Assembly: GCA_947459175.1 (NCBI GenBank)
Contig: CANHCT010000016.1
Location: 1 to 32,373 of the forward strand
Source: Hymenobacteraceae bacterium
GTDB lineage: Bacteria > Bacteroidota > Bacteroidia > Cytophagales > Flexibacteraceae
DNA: 32,373 bases
Reading direction: 5' to 3'
This document shows, piece by piece, positions 7,804 through 15,772 of the stretch (its first letter is position 1; each line of letters starts with the position of its first letter). A program made the position numbers and the translations under genes. A model generated the notes under the pieces. That model was not told where the DNA came from and did no database searches. It worked only from the letters and a program-made list of their open reading frames with translations.

Positions 7804-9039
7804 ATGAAAGTCTTGAAACCATTGTATCTATTTTCCGGTCACCTTTCAAAAGCCTGTTATTCAGCCCTGTGGCTGCTGGCTTTTTGCGGTTTTTTATTTC
7901 AGGGTGCGGCTTTCGCCCAGACCTCCGGGCATACCATAAAAAAAGGGGAAACTCTGGGGGCGATTGCCCGAAAGTATAAAACTACGGTTACTGAATTGCT
8001 TCGGTTGAATCCCGGGGCTGAAAAAGGCATTTCGGCCGGAGCGGCTTTAAATCTCCCTGCAGATAAAAAAGACCCGGAAAAAGAAAAACCCGGGCAGTCA
8101 AAGCAAGAGAAATCAGAATCCGGCAATGCGAAGAAACACCTCGTAATGTCGGGAGAATCGCTGTACAAGATTGCCTCTAAATATAAGGTATCGGTTATGG
8201 ACCTGGAAAAGTGGAACGGCATCAGCAACAAAGGACTTCGTTCCGGGACTGAAATTTTCGTTTCTGAACCTGAAAATGCCAATGCCGAAGAACCAAAGGC
8301 GGCAGAACCGGCGAAACAAGAAGAACCGGTAATGGGCGGTAAATCAAGCATTCACAAGGTGTCCGGCGGGGAAACATTGAGCCGAATAGCCAAAAAATAC
8401 GGAATGGAAATCAAAATGCTGAAGGAGATTAATGGTTTGAAATCCAATCAGTTAAATGCAGGCCAAGAACTGAAGGTATTAATTTCGGAGGAACCGGAGA
8501 AGGCCGAAAAGCCCGGCAGGAATACGCCTGCCGAAAGCCCTCAGGCTGCTTCTTCTGAGAAACCCAAAGTTGCGGGCAGCGAAGAAAAGCCCAAAATGCC
8601 GGTAACGCCCAAGGTCCCTGCCGAGTCAGAAAAGCAGGCGGATAAACCTGCTGCTATGGTTCAGCCCGAAGCACCGAAGCCCGAAGAAAATCCCATCACA
8701 AAAGAGGAACCCAAAGCCAGTGCCGGAAGCATCCGTGAAGTAAACAATACCCTGGGCTATACCCGCATTATCGAAACTGGTTTTGCCGAAGCCATCGAAG
8801 GTGACCAAAGTTCCAAAAAGCACCTCTGCATGCACAAAACAGCTCCGATAGGCTCTATTCTGCAAGTAAAAAATGAGGCAAACGGACAAACTGTTTTTGT
8901 AAAAGTAATTGGCCGCCTACCCGAAACAGGCTCAAATGAGAGGTTGATTATCCGCATCTCCAAAGTAGCCTACGACAAATTGCTGGCCACAGGCAAGCGC
9001 TTTCCGGTGGAGGTGAGTTACCCCGAAAGTCAGCCCTGA
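7804..9039 (+). CDS. Secreted LysM protein with three LysM repeats and an RlpA-like double-psi beta-barrel domain
   Basis: The ATG at 7804 gives 411 aa with a signal peptide ending near AFAQ (residue 39). Reading could extend 27 codons upstream, but that sequence is not signal-like. Three LysM repeats follow: about residues 43-85 (HTIKKGETLGAIARKY), 112-154 (HLVMSGESLYKIASKY) and 183-227 (HKVSGGETLSRIAKKYG), so it should bind peptidoglycan. A Pro/Glu/Lys/Ala-rich linker covers about 228-315. The C-terminus (about 315-411) resembles the RlpA/DPBB fold: GFAEAIEG, MHKTAPIGSILQVKN, VFVKVIGRLP, then IIRISKVAYDKL. The His of the HKTxPxG motif is present, but where RlpA lytic transglycosylases have a catalytic Asp (VNDRGP) this protein reads VIGRLP. 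Cell-wall binding is likely and glycan cleavage doubtful. Its TGA abuts the stop of the opposing bioA. Confidence 0.85.
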   Translation: MKVLKPLYLFSGHLSKACYSALWLLAFCGFLFQGAAFAQTSGHTIKKGETLGAIARKYKTTVTELLRLNPGAEKGISAGAALNLPADKKDPEKEKPGQSKQEKSESGNAKKHLVMSGESLYKIASKYKVSVMDLEKWNGISNKGLRSGTEIFVSEPENANAEEPKAAEPAKQEEPVMGGKSSIHKVSGGETLSRIAKKYGMEIKMLKEINGLKSNQLNAGQELKVLISEEPEKAEKPGRNTPAESPQAASSEKPKVAGSEEKPKMPVTPKVPAESEKQADKPAAMVQPEAPKPEENPITKEEPKASAGSIREVNNTLGYTRIIETGFAEAIEGDQSSKKHLCMHKTAPIGSILQVKNEANGQTVFVKVIGRLPETGSNERLIIRISKVAYDKLLATGKRFPVEVSYPESQP

Positions 9040-10305
9040 TCAGGCATACTTTTCCAGGAAGGTGATGATTTCGCTGTGCAGCCTGTCCATGTCTGACTCC
9101 GAAGCGCAGTAGGGGGGAACCAGGTACATTACATTCCCTATGGGCCTCACCAATAAATCTTTATCTAAGAAATACTGATAAATAAGAGCCCGATTCGGAT
9201 GGGTGTAATTCAGGCCGTCCTCGGGGGAGAGGGTCAGAGCAAAGATGGTACCCAATTGCCTGGGGTTGAGATGGGGAAAAGATGCTTCCACTTTTTGGCA
9301 AAAGGCCTTCTGCAGCCCGCAAAGCCTGTTGATTCGGAGGGTGGTTTCGGGTTTTTGCAAAAGCCCGAGGCTGGCCAATGAGGCTGCGCAGGCCAGAGGA
9401 TTGGCCGTGAAAGAGTGCCCGTGATAGAGGGTGTGCCCGTAATCTGCCTGATAGAAAGGCTTGGAAATTTCTTCCCGGCAGGCGGTAATGCCCAATGGCA
9501 AAAATCCTCCTGTCAAACCTTTTGAGAGGCAAATCAGGTCCGGCAAAACCGACAATCGGGAAGAAGCGAAGGGGGTACCGGTTCTGTAAAATCCGGTAAA
9601 CACCTCATCTGCAATGATTTTGGTGCCGTATTTCCTTGCCGTGGCAAACAATTCATCCAGCCAGCCGGCATCGTACATGAGCATTCCCCCTGCTCCCTGC
9701 ACCAGTGGCTCCGCAATAATGGCAGCCACCGTTCCGGTTTCCAGCAGGCGAATTGCCTTTTCCAAGCCTTCTTCGCTGCCTTTCGGGTTTGTATACCTTG
9801 GCAAAATAAACTCAACATCAAAAAGCCAATCCTGAAATGCTGCAGAAAATGGCCCCCGGGCTCCCACAGCCATCGCACCGAAAGTGTCACCATGATAAGA
9901 ATTCTCAAGGGCCAGAATTTTGCTGCGCTTTTCTCCGCACAGGTGAAAAAATTGCAGTGCCATTTTGATGGCCACCTCAACGGCGGTGCTGCCATTGTCG
10001 GTATAAAAAACCCGGCTGAATCCGGGAGGCAGAAATTTCAGTACTCCGGCAGCCAGTTCTTCGGCAGGTTCGTGGGTGAATCCTGCAAACACCACTTGTT
10101 CCAATTTTTCGGCCTGCCGGGCAATGGCCTGCGCGATGACAGGGTGCCCGTGGCCATGCAGGTTTACCCACCAGGAAGAAATGCCGTCGAAAATTCGCCT
10201 TCCTTCTTTTGTGATGAGATATGCCCCCTCTCCGCGGTCAATCAGGATTTCTTTCCCGCCGATACCGGGAGTGTAGGGATGCCAAACCTTTGAATCAGAG
10301 GCCAT
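9040..10305 (-). CDS. bioA: Adenosylmethionine--8-amino-7-oxononanoate aminotransferase
   Basis: A 421-aa class III aminotransferase of normal BioA length. It catalyses transfer of an amino group from S-adenosylmethionine to 8-amino-7-oxononanoate, giving 7,8-diaminopelargonate in biotin synthesis. Visible marks: the BioA N-terminal pattern VWHPYTPG, GISSWWVNLHGHGHP near residues 41-54 (substrate/SAM region), YTDNGSTAVE (101-110), the PLP-stacking Tyr in YHGD (137-140), DEVFTG with Asp233, and the PLP-binding Lys262 in SKGLTGG. These separate it from other class III enzymes such as ornithine or GABA aminotransferases. The gene overlaps the 3' end of bioD by 11 bases and follows it on the same strand, so the two are translated together. 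The next biotin steps (bioB, bioF) are not in the window. Confidence 0.95.
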   Translation of the reverse strand: MASDSKVWHPYTPGIGGKEILIDRGEGAYLITKEGRRIFDGISSWWVNLHGHGHPVIAQAIARQAEKLEQVVFAGFTHEPAEELAAGVLKFLPPGFSRVFYTDNGSTAVEVAIKMALQFFHLCGEKRSKILALENSYHGDTFGAMAVGARGPFSAAFQDWLFDVEFILPRYTNPKGSEEGLEKAIRLLETGTVAAIIAEPLVQGAGGMLMYDAGWLDELFATARKYGTKIIADEVFTGFYRTGTPFASSRLSVLPDLICLSKGLTGGFLPLGITACREEISKPFYQADYGHTLYHGHSFTANPLACAASLASLGLLQKPETTLRINRLCGLQKAFCQKVEASFPHLNPRQLGTIFALTLSPEDGLNYTHPNRALIYQYFLDKDLLVRPIGNVMYLVPPYCASESDMDRLHSEIITFLEKYA

Positions 10306-10912
10306 TCAGGTTGACTTTGTTGGAAATTTCTTCGATAGCAGTACGGTTCACCTCATCCAGCTTAGGAATTCTGAGGATACAAGGAGCAGGGCAGCGGTTC
10401 TGAATCACACTTTCGGCATTCTGGAAATCCAGGCCGTTGAACACCAGCCCTGCAACAGGAATTTTTCTCCGCTCCAATTCCGCTATTGTCAGCAGAGAAT
10501 GATTGAGTGCCCCAAGATAATGATTGATTACCAGCACAACCGGAAGGTCAAGCCGGGTTATCAAATCGGCCAGAACTTCATTCCCGTTCAGGGGGACCAT
10601 AAGGCCACCCGCGCCTTCCACCACGAGCGGACCCTGAACATCCGGAACGGAAAAGTCCTCCGGACTGATTGTAATGCCCTCATTTTCTGCTGCAAAGTGA
10701 GGTGAAGCCGGGGTTTTAAGGCAATACCTTTCCGGAATAATCACCGCTTCCGGCAACATAGAGGTCATCCAGCTGCTGTCGGTCGGACTTCCGCATTGTA
10801 CGGGTTTCCAATAAGCTGCCCGCAGGTGGTTTACAAGAACAGCAGAAGTAAGGGTTTTGCCGGAGTCGGTACCTATGGCGGTAACAAAAATGCGGTCAGG
10901 AAAGGAATTCAA
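10295..10912 (-). CDS. bioD: Dethiobiotin synthetase (start uncertain, non-ATG)
   Basis: The product ligates CO2 to 7,8-diaminopelargonate with ATP to form dethiobiotin. Marks: a P-loop near the N-terminus (GTDSGKT), YWKPVQCGSPTD (BioD substrate-binding KPVQ motif), VVEGAGGLMVPL (the EGAGG loop characteristic of BioD), and VVLVINHYLGALNHSLLT. No ATG exists in a suitable place. The reading frame extends up to a TTG at 10955-10957, with TGA just upstream, but BioD proteins usually begin only 3-6 residues before the FVT strand. The TTG at 10910-10912 gives a protein of 205 aa that fits this best. Calling the longer form adds 15 residues (RRLTEFAPKFFALV and so on) that do not look like family sequence. 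It overlaps bioA, which lies downstream in the same operon. Function is clear, the start is not. Confidence 0.88.
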   Translation of the reverse strand: MNSFPDRIFVTAIGTDSGKTLTSAVLVNHLRAAYWKPVQCGSPTDSSWMTSMLPEAVIIPERYCLKTPASPHFAAENEGITISPEDFSVPDVQGPLVVEGAGGLMVPLNGNEVLADLITRLDLPVVLVINHYLGALNHSLLTIAELERRKIPVAGLVFNGLDFQNAESVIQNRCPAPCILRIPKLDEVNRTAIEEISNKVNLNGL

Positions 10913-10939
10913 AACTAAAGCAAAAAATTTCGGCGCAAA
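10910..10939 (-). promoter_or_regulatory. Candidate promoter for bioDA
   Basis: On the reverse strand, TTTG at 10939-10936, an 18-base spacer and TAGTTTTG at 10917-10910 form a good match to the TTTG/TAnnTTTG pair. The -7 box overlaps the preferred TTG start of bioD. If the promoter is real, either the transcript starts at about the start codon or translation begins still further downstream. Confidence 0.35.
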
Positions 10940-10956
10940 TTCAGTCAATCGCCGCA

Positions 10957-11100
10957 ATGAAAAAAATATTCATTTCAATGTTGGCCACTCATTTAATGCT
11001 GTTATTTCATTTCGGTTACAGCCAGGGGCCAAAAGGTCCGATCGGAAGAAAAAGACCTTCACTAACCAATGAAAATGATCAGTGGGGCTTATTCCCATAA
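10957..11100 (+). CDS. Small secreted peptide candidate (47 aa)
   Basis: The frame begins with an ATG at 10957 and ends in TAA at 11098-11100. The N-terminus is a textbook signal peptide: MKKIF, a hydrophobic core with LATHLMLLFHFG, and a likely cleavage after YS (about residue 22). The remaining 25 or so residues are polar and Gly/Pro-rich: GPKGPIGRKRP, then SLTNENDQWGLFP at the C-terminus. I recognise no family. It runs divergently from bioD; its ATG lies 44 bases from the preferred bioD start. The signal peptide is the main support, because 47 codons could be open by chance. A 3' truncation of a longer secreted protein is an alternative, since the following DNA shows scattered open stretches. 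Confidence 0.45.
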   Translation: MKKIFISMLATHLMLLFHFGYSQGPKGPIGRKRPSLTNENDQWGLFP

Positions 11101-11793
11101 TGCCTGGTCGGTAAGCGAATATTCTTTTTTCATTTTTTACTTCGTATGTTGGATCTTGGATTGGTGCCGGCCGGATAAAATTAGCTGGATTTGGAACAAG
11201 GGGTTTCAAGATGCAGAAAATGCCCTACCGTCAGAGTTTGCAACAACTTAAATTGGAGGGAGATTAGGCCATATCCGGTACTGTCTTTGAAATTCCTGAT
11301 CCCATGCGCTTTGCCGGCGCCTGAAAAAAAACTGTTGTTTTGAAAAAAGTGCCGTTCGATTCCCATTTATAAAGGCATGGCAGTAAAATTATTTTGAATA
11401 AAAAATCAGATCGGAAACTTTGTTGGAATTGTAGCCGGAAAACAATGCCTAAGCAATCAGCGGGGAGCCCTCTATGCCACATCAGAAATTCAGAATTTCT
11501 ATAAAAGGATAATTTCTTGGGACAGAGGGTGGAATATAGAGGATAAGCAGGTATGGGGTTCTGAAAAGGGGGGTTATATATTTGAAAAGTATGAAAGCTG
11601 GTAGTTCGGGGCATAATATTGAATAATTATCTGAATTATTGTAATGTTCATAGAAATCCTTGTATAAAGATTGTAAAATATTTGGCTCAATTACAGGGTC
11701 AACGAAAAAATCAAAATCAGTGAGCAGAATTACTTTAAAAGAATTAATTTTTGTTAAAAAAAAGAAAAGACCAGTTCTGTTTATGTAATAGAT
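11101..11793. other. Gene-poor region between the 47-aa ORF and the XRE regulator
   Basis: About 690 bp without a convincing gene. Left part (11101-11400) has mixed composition and several short frames. A 68-codon open stretch without a usable early start runs on the plus strand from 11398 to the TAG at 11602-11604; its predicted sequence (NQRGALYATSEIQNFYKR, then WDRGWNIEDKQVWG) is more protein-like than random and may be a remnant. The reverse-strand frame over 11264-11614 looks like a shadow. From about 11605 on, the DNA becomes strongly A+T-rich and seems purely intergenic. Confidence 0.5.
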
Positions 11794-11824
11794 TTTGGAA
11801 GATAAAATCAGACATATATATTTG
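11794..11824 (+). promoter_or_regulatory. Consensus Bacteroidetes promoter of the XRE regulator
   Basis: TTTG at 11794-11797, a 19-base spacer, and TATATTTG at 11817-11824 match both elements of the Bacteroidetes vegetative promoter exactly. It lies 25 bases before the ATG at 11850. This is the best promoter match in the window. Confidence 0.7.
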
Positions 11825-11849
11825 CACCCGTTAACATTCCACTATAAAA

Positions 11850-12191
11850 ATGATTAAAATTAATGTGAAAAAAGTTATGGAAGCAAGAGGCATCTTTGCT
11901 CCATACAAATTCATGGTGAAGAACGGATTTATCCCGACCACCGCAACCAAGATAGCCAAAGGTGAAGTAGAATACCTCCGCCTTGAGTATATCGAGAAAC
12001 TTTGCACGCTTTTGAATTGCCTTCCCAACGATTTGTTCGAGTGGATTCCCTCCGACAAGCGTGAAGACAATCCCAAGCACCCGCTTTATCCTATCCGGAA
12101 GAATGAAAACTCTATGAATCTTCCTGAAATTCTGAAAGGGCTTCCCATGGATAAGCTCCGTCAGATTGAGGATATGCTGAAAAACATTTAA
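11850..12191 (+). CDS. XRE (Cro/C1-type) helix-turn-helix transcriptional regulator
   Basis: A 113-aa protein. Residues about 1-68 form a Cro/C1-type HTH domain of the small YozG-like kind: an initial helix (INVKKVMEARG), the turn region TTATKIAKGEVEYLRLEYIEKLC, and the closing helix LLNCLPNDLFEWIP, whose 'LxCxPxDLFEW' ending is typical of this group. The rest, KHPLYPIRKNE and a C-terminal amphipathic helix with LPMDKLRQIEDML, is probably for dimerisation. It would bind DNA as a repressor or activator, targets unknown. The gene stands alone, with its own consensus promoter and a strong terminator, so it is a single-gene transcription unit next to a gene-poor region. Confidence 0.85.
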   Translation: MIKINVKKVMEARGIFAPYKFMVKNGFIPTTATKIAKGEVEYLRLEYIEKLCTLLNCLPNDLFEWIPSDKREDNPKHPLYPIRKNENSMNLPEILKGLPMDKLRQIEDMLKNI

Positions 12192-12209
12192 TTGATTTTG
12201 AATGTTCCT

Positions 12210-12239
12210 AAAAAGCCATCAGAATTGATGGCTTTTTTT
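12210..12239 (+). terminator. Intrinsic terminator after the XRE regulator
   Basis: Perfect 12-bp stem AAAAAGCCATCA / TGATGGCTTTTT with loop GAAT, ending in a run of T, 18 bases after the stop codon. The A/T-flanked stem could also work on the other strand. Confidence 0.9.
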
Positions 12240-12397
12240 ATATTTTACAGTTTGTTAACCCCTAATGTCAACGGATCTACTGAAAATTTTCCGGAAAATA
12301 CAACGGAATTTGCCGGCAGGTTTTCCTTTGTTATCTCGCTTTTAAGCCCAAATTTTAGCTTTATTCAGAATAATCAAGGATTTTAAATTTCGGGGAG

Positions 12398-12405
12398 TAC
12401 CTTCG
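12398..12405 (+). promoter_or_regulatory. Candidate -7 box of the desaturase gene
   Basis: TACCTTCG, one base from TAnnTTTG, 22 bases before the ATG. No distinct TTTG is present at -33. Confidence 0.35.
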
Positions 12406-12427
12406 TGCAAAATTTTTTTAACTTTTA

Positions 12428-13546
12428 ATGTCAGCCATACCATTCCAGCCTCTTCGATTTGTTTCCAAAGACCGGTCTCAGTTTTTTGCCGTACTCCGAA
12501 AAAGAGTAGATGCCTATTTCGAGGAGAATAAAATTTCACGCCATGCCAATTCCGAAATGAAATGGAAAATGGTGCTGCTTCTTTTGGGCTATATTCTTCC
12601 ATTCATAATTATGTTAGGCTTTGGCCTGGAAGGTTTAGGAGGCTATATCTGCTTTTCCGTCATGGGAATTTTTGTTGCCGGTGTTGGTATGAGTGTAATG
12701 CATGATGCCATTCACGGGGCGTTCTCAAAAAAACAAAAAGTTAATGATTGGGTAGGGTACAGCCTCAACCTTCTTGGCGCTTCTATTTCCAACTGGAAAT
12801 TGCAGCACAATCTTTTGCACCATACCTACACCAACATAGTAAGTCACGATGAAGACATTAAACCCAGAGTAGGACTGAAGTTCAATCCCAATATTAAAAC
12901 CAAGAAAATTCATCGCTTTCAGTTTTTGTACGCTTTTCTTTTTTATGGAATAATCACCATTTACTGGGTCCTGGCCAAGGATTTGGTTCAGTTTATTCAG
13001 TTTTCACGGAAGGGAATAAATAAAAACAGCAAAGGAGAAAATGTTATCCTTTTTCTTAAAATGACCCATATGAAATTGTGGTATTTCGGAATTTTTCTGG
13101 CATTGCCCATTTTTGTTCTGGGGTTCTCCCCGGTCTTTATCATTACTGGGTTTTTACTGATGCACTTTATCGCAGGCCTCATTCTGACTCTGATTTTTCA
13201 GTTGGCCCACACGGTGGAGGCTACCTCACATCCTCAGCCAAATAGCTCCGGAGTAATTGAAAACGATTGGGCCATTCATCAAATGAATACGACAGTCAAT
13301 TTTTCAAAGGACAATCGCCTGTTAAGCTGGTATGTAGGAGGCCTGAATTTTCAGGTTGAACATCACCTTTTTCCAAAAATTTGCCATGTACACTATCCGG
13401 CTATTGCGCCAATTGTGAAAAAGACAGCAGAGGAATTTGGTGTTCCTTATCTTGAAAATCCCACGCTGATACAGGCTTTAGGTTCTCATTTCCGGTTTTT
13501 GCAAGCCATGGGCCGAATGCCTTCGCTGAACGAGGCGATAGGGTAG
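12428..13546 (+). CDS. Fatty acid desaturase (acyl-CoA/front-end type, QxxHH third His box)
   Basis: A 372-aa membrane-bound di-iron desaturase. The three histidine boxes are visible: HDAIH at residues 92-96, HNLLHH at 127-132, and QVEHH near residue 310. The third box has Gln in place of the first His, the form seen in linoleoyl-CoA and other front-end desaturases. Four hydrophobic segments (around residues 48-66, 71-90, 165-185, 210-250) fit the usual arrangement with the His boxes on the cytoplasmic side. There is no N-terminal cytochrome b5 domain, so an external ferredoxin or cytochrome must supply electrons. It would introduce a cis double bond into membrane-lipid acyl chains; regiospecificity cannot be told. 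It ends 3 bases before the opposing rsh stop codon. Confidence 0.92.
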   Translation: MSAIPFQPLRFVSKDRSQFFAVLRKRVDAYFEENKISRHANSEMKWKMVLLLLGYILPFIIMLGFGLEGLGGYICFSVMGIFVAGVGMSVMHDAIHGAFSKKQKVNDWVGYSLNLLGASISNWKLQHNLLHHTYTNIVSHDEDIKPRVGLKFNPNIKTKKIHRFQFLYAFLFYGIITIYWVLAKDLVQFIQFSRKGINKNSKGENVILFLKMTHMKLWYFGIFLALPIFVLGFSPVFIITGFLLMHFIAGLILTLIFQLAHTVEATSHPQPNSSGVIENDWAIHQMNTTVNFSKDNRLLSWYVGGLNFQVEHHLFPKICHVHYPAIAPIVKKTAEEFGVPYLENPTLIQALGSHFRFLQAMGRMPSLNEAIG

Positions 13547-13549
13547 GGT

Positions 13550-15772
13550 TCAGGAGTCGAAGCGGTCTACCCGCACAACACCTTCTACCTTCTCCAGTTT
13601 GGAAATAAGGTGTTCCAGGTGTTGGGTGTCATGCACAAAAAGCATGATTTTTCCTTCAAATATGGTTTCATTGGTGTCGATTGAAATGGATCGCATATTC
13701 ACCCGTAAATCATTGGATATCACCCTCGTAACATCCTGTACCAATCCCAGTCGGTCGGTGCCGGTAATGCGCAGTCCGGCCAGAAAGGCCAATTCTTTCT
13801 GAGATGTCCATTTTGCTTTTATGATGCGGTAACCATAGTTGCTCATCAGTTCCACCGCATTGGGACATGAGGTGCGATGAATTTTTATACCCTCATTGAC
13901 GGTAACAAAACCAAAGACATCATCGCCGGGTATCGGATTACAGCACTTGGCGAGTGTATAATCTATTTTATCCATGTTCTCTCCAATCAGCAATTGATCG
14001 GAGTCTACGCCCCTGACTTTTTTGATTTCCTTTTCAAAGGATTTAGCATCATGTATTACCAAGGGTCCGGCCAGTTCCCGCCGCTTTTTCTCCTCCCGAT
14101 ACTTTTTTATTTGTGAAGGGTCGATTCCACCCCGGCCAACCAGATAAAAAAAGTCCAGGTTGGTTCTGCAATCAAAATAAGCCCGCAATCCGGACATGAT
14201 TTCCTCCGTCATTTCAAGTTTCAATTGCTTCAGCTTTCGCTCCACAATCTCCTTTCCGTCAATGGCTACCAGTTTTTTCTGTTCTCTGAGGCTGTCTTTG
14301 ATTTTTGAAACAGCTTTGCTGGTAACCACTATTTTCAACCAATCCTCATTGGGTTTTTGCTTTGCACTGGTGAGGATTTCAATTTGGTCACCATTGCGTA
14401 ATTTATGTGAGATGGGTACCAACTTGTTGTTCACCTTTGCCCCGATGCAGTTGGCGCCAATTTTGGAATGGATGTCGAAAGCAAAGTCGAGGGCAGTGGC
14501 CCCGGAAGGAAAAATCCGCAGATCACCCTTCGGAGTAAAAACATAGACCTCCTCGGCAAAAAGGTTGTTCCTGAAATCATTGACAAACTCAATAGCTGAA
14601 CCATCCTGATTTTCAAGCATCTCCCTCACTTTTGCCAACCAGGATTCGATGCCGGTTTCCCGGTTGAAGGATTGGTCTTTGTGCGAGTCTTTGTATTTCC
14701 AATGTGCAGCCACGCCTTTTTCGGCAATCTGGTCCATTCGCTCGGTACGGATCTGCACTTCTACCCATTGACCTGTTCGGCTCATCACTGTGACATGCAG
14801 AGATTCATAGCCATTGCTTTTCGGGGTACTCACCCAGTCCCGAAGCCGGTCGGGGTTGGGTTTGTAGAAATCGGTTACAATTGAATATACTTTCCAGCAG
14901 GCCGCTTTTTCTTCCTCAAAGGGAGTATCGAGAATAATCCGTATAGCAAACAAATCGTAGATTTCCTCAAAGGCGATTTTTTGTTTTTTTATTTTGTTCC
15001 AAATGGAATAGATGCTTTTGGGTCTTCCTTTGATGGTGTAGTTGAAGCCGGTTTGGTTCAAGGCCTCATCGATGGGTTCCAAAAACTCGCGGATAAACTT
15101 GTTTCGGCTGGCTTTGGTTTGCTTGATTTTGTTGGCAATATCCCGGAAAACATCTGGCTCAGTATATTTAAGATATAAGTCTTCGAGCTCGGTTTTAATG
15201 GCATAAAGCCCCAATCGGTGTGCAAGTGGAGCATAGAGATAAATAGTTTCAGAACTGATTTTTAATTGGGAGTTACGGGGCATACTGTCCAGGGTCCGCA
15301 TGTTGTGCAGTCTGTCAGCAATTTTTATGAGGATTACCCGGATGTCTTCTGAAAGTGTCAGCAGCATTTTACGGAAGTTTTCCGCCTGCTGGGAACTGCC
15401 TTGCTGAAAAACACCTGAAATTTTGGTCAGGCCATCAATGATCCGGGCCACTTTTACACCGAATAATTTCTCAATGTCCTTTACCTCCATGTCAGTATCT
15501 TCTACCACATCATGCAGAAGAGCAGCAATCACAGCTGTGGGACCAAGTCCAATTTCATCTACACAAATCTGGGCTACAGCTATGGGATGATAAATATAAG
15601 GTTCGCCCGATTTTCGGCGCATTTCCTTGTGGGCTTCTACCGCTGTATTAAAGGCCAGCCTGATTTGTTTCGAGTCGTCCCCTTTCATCATGGGCCTGAC
15701 CGAACGCATCAGTTTCCTGTACATGTTTACAATTTGCCGGTTCTCTTTTTCAGCGTCGATTACGGTTTTCAT
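13550..15772 (-). CDS. Bifunctional (p)ppGpp synthetase/hydrolase (RelA/SpoT homologue)
   Basis: A 740-aa Rsh protein, standard length. Domain order: HD hydrolase domain with YHPIAVAQ and ALLHDVVEDT (His87-Asp88, Glu91-Asp92) and ADRLHNMRTL (about 152-161); synthetase domain with YDLFAIRIIL (about 272), STPKSNGYESLHVTV (about 315-329) and EVQIRTERMDQIAEKGVAAHW; TGS domain from about 408 (VYVFTPKGDLRIFPSGATALDF); a zinc-finger/helical region with the CCNPIPGDD motif; and a C-terminal ACT domain with ITGTDRLGLVQDVTRVI. The intact HD site and synthetase motifs support both making and degrading the alarmone, as expected for a phylum that usually has one long Rsh. It has an ATG start and converges with the desaturase gene. 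Confidence 0.95.
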   Translation of the reverse strand: MKTVIDAEKENRQIVNMYRKLMRSVRPMMKGDDSKQIRLAFNTAVEAHKEMRRKSGEPYIYHPIAVAQICVDEIGLGPTAVIAALLHDVVEDTDMEVKDIEKLFGVKVARIIDGLTKISGVFQQGSSQQAENFRKMLLTLSEDIRVILIKIADRLHNMRTLDSMPRNSQLKISSETIYLYAPLAHRLGLYAIKTELEDLYLKYTEPDVFRDIANKIKQTKASRNKFIREFLEPIDEALNQTGFNYTIKGRPKSIYSIWNKIKKQKIAFEEIYDLFAIRIILDTPFEEEKAACWKVYSIVTDFYKPNPDRLRDWVSTPKSNGYESLHVTVMSRTGQWVEVQIRTERMDQIAEKGVAAHWKYKDSHKDQSFNRETGIESWLAKVREMLENQDGSAIEFVNDFRNNLFAEEVYVFTPKGDLRIFPSGATALDFAFDIHSKIGANCIGAKVNNKLVPISHKLRNGDQIEILTSAKQKPNEDWLKIVVTSKAVSKIKDSLREQKKLVAIDGKEIVERKLKQLKLEMTEEIMSGLRAYFDCRTNLDFFYLVGRGGIDPSQIKKYREEKKRRELAGPLVIHDAKSFEKEIKKVRGVDSDQLLIGENMDKIDYTLAKCCNPIPGDDVFGFVTVNEGIKIHRTSCPNAVELMSNYGYRIIKAKWTSQKELAFLAGLRITGTDRLGLVQDVTRVISNDLRVNMRSISIDTNETIFEGKIMLFVHDTQHLEHLISKLEKVEGVVRVDRFDS

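Noticed and set aside
11069-11251. 60-codon plus-strand frame overlapping the 47-aa peptide ORF
   Set aside because: Starts inside the better-supported peptide ORF in another frame and lacks a recognisable start region or domain.
11264-11614. Reverse-strand 116-codon frame in the gene-poor region
   Set aside because: It has an ATG but no signal peptide, domain or promoter, and its composition is irregular; the opposite strand gives equally plausible short peptides. I could not support it as a gene.
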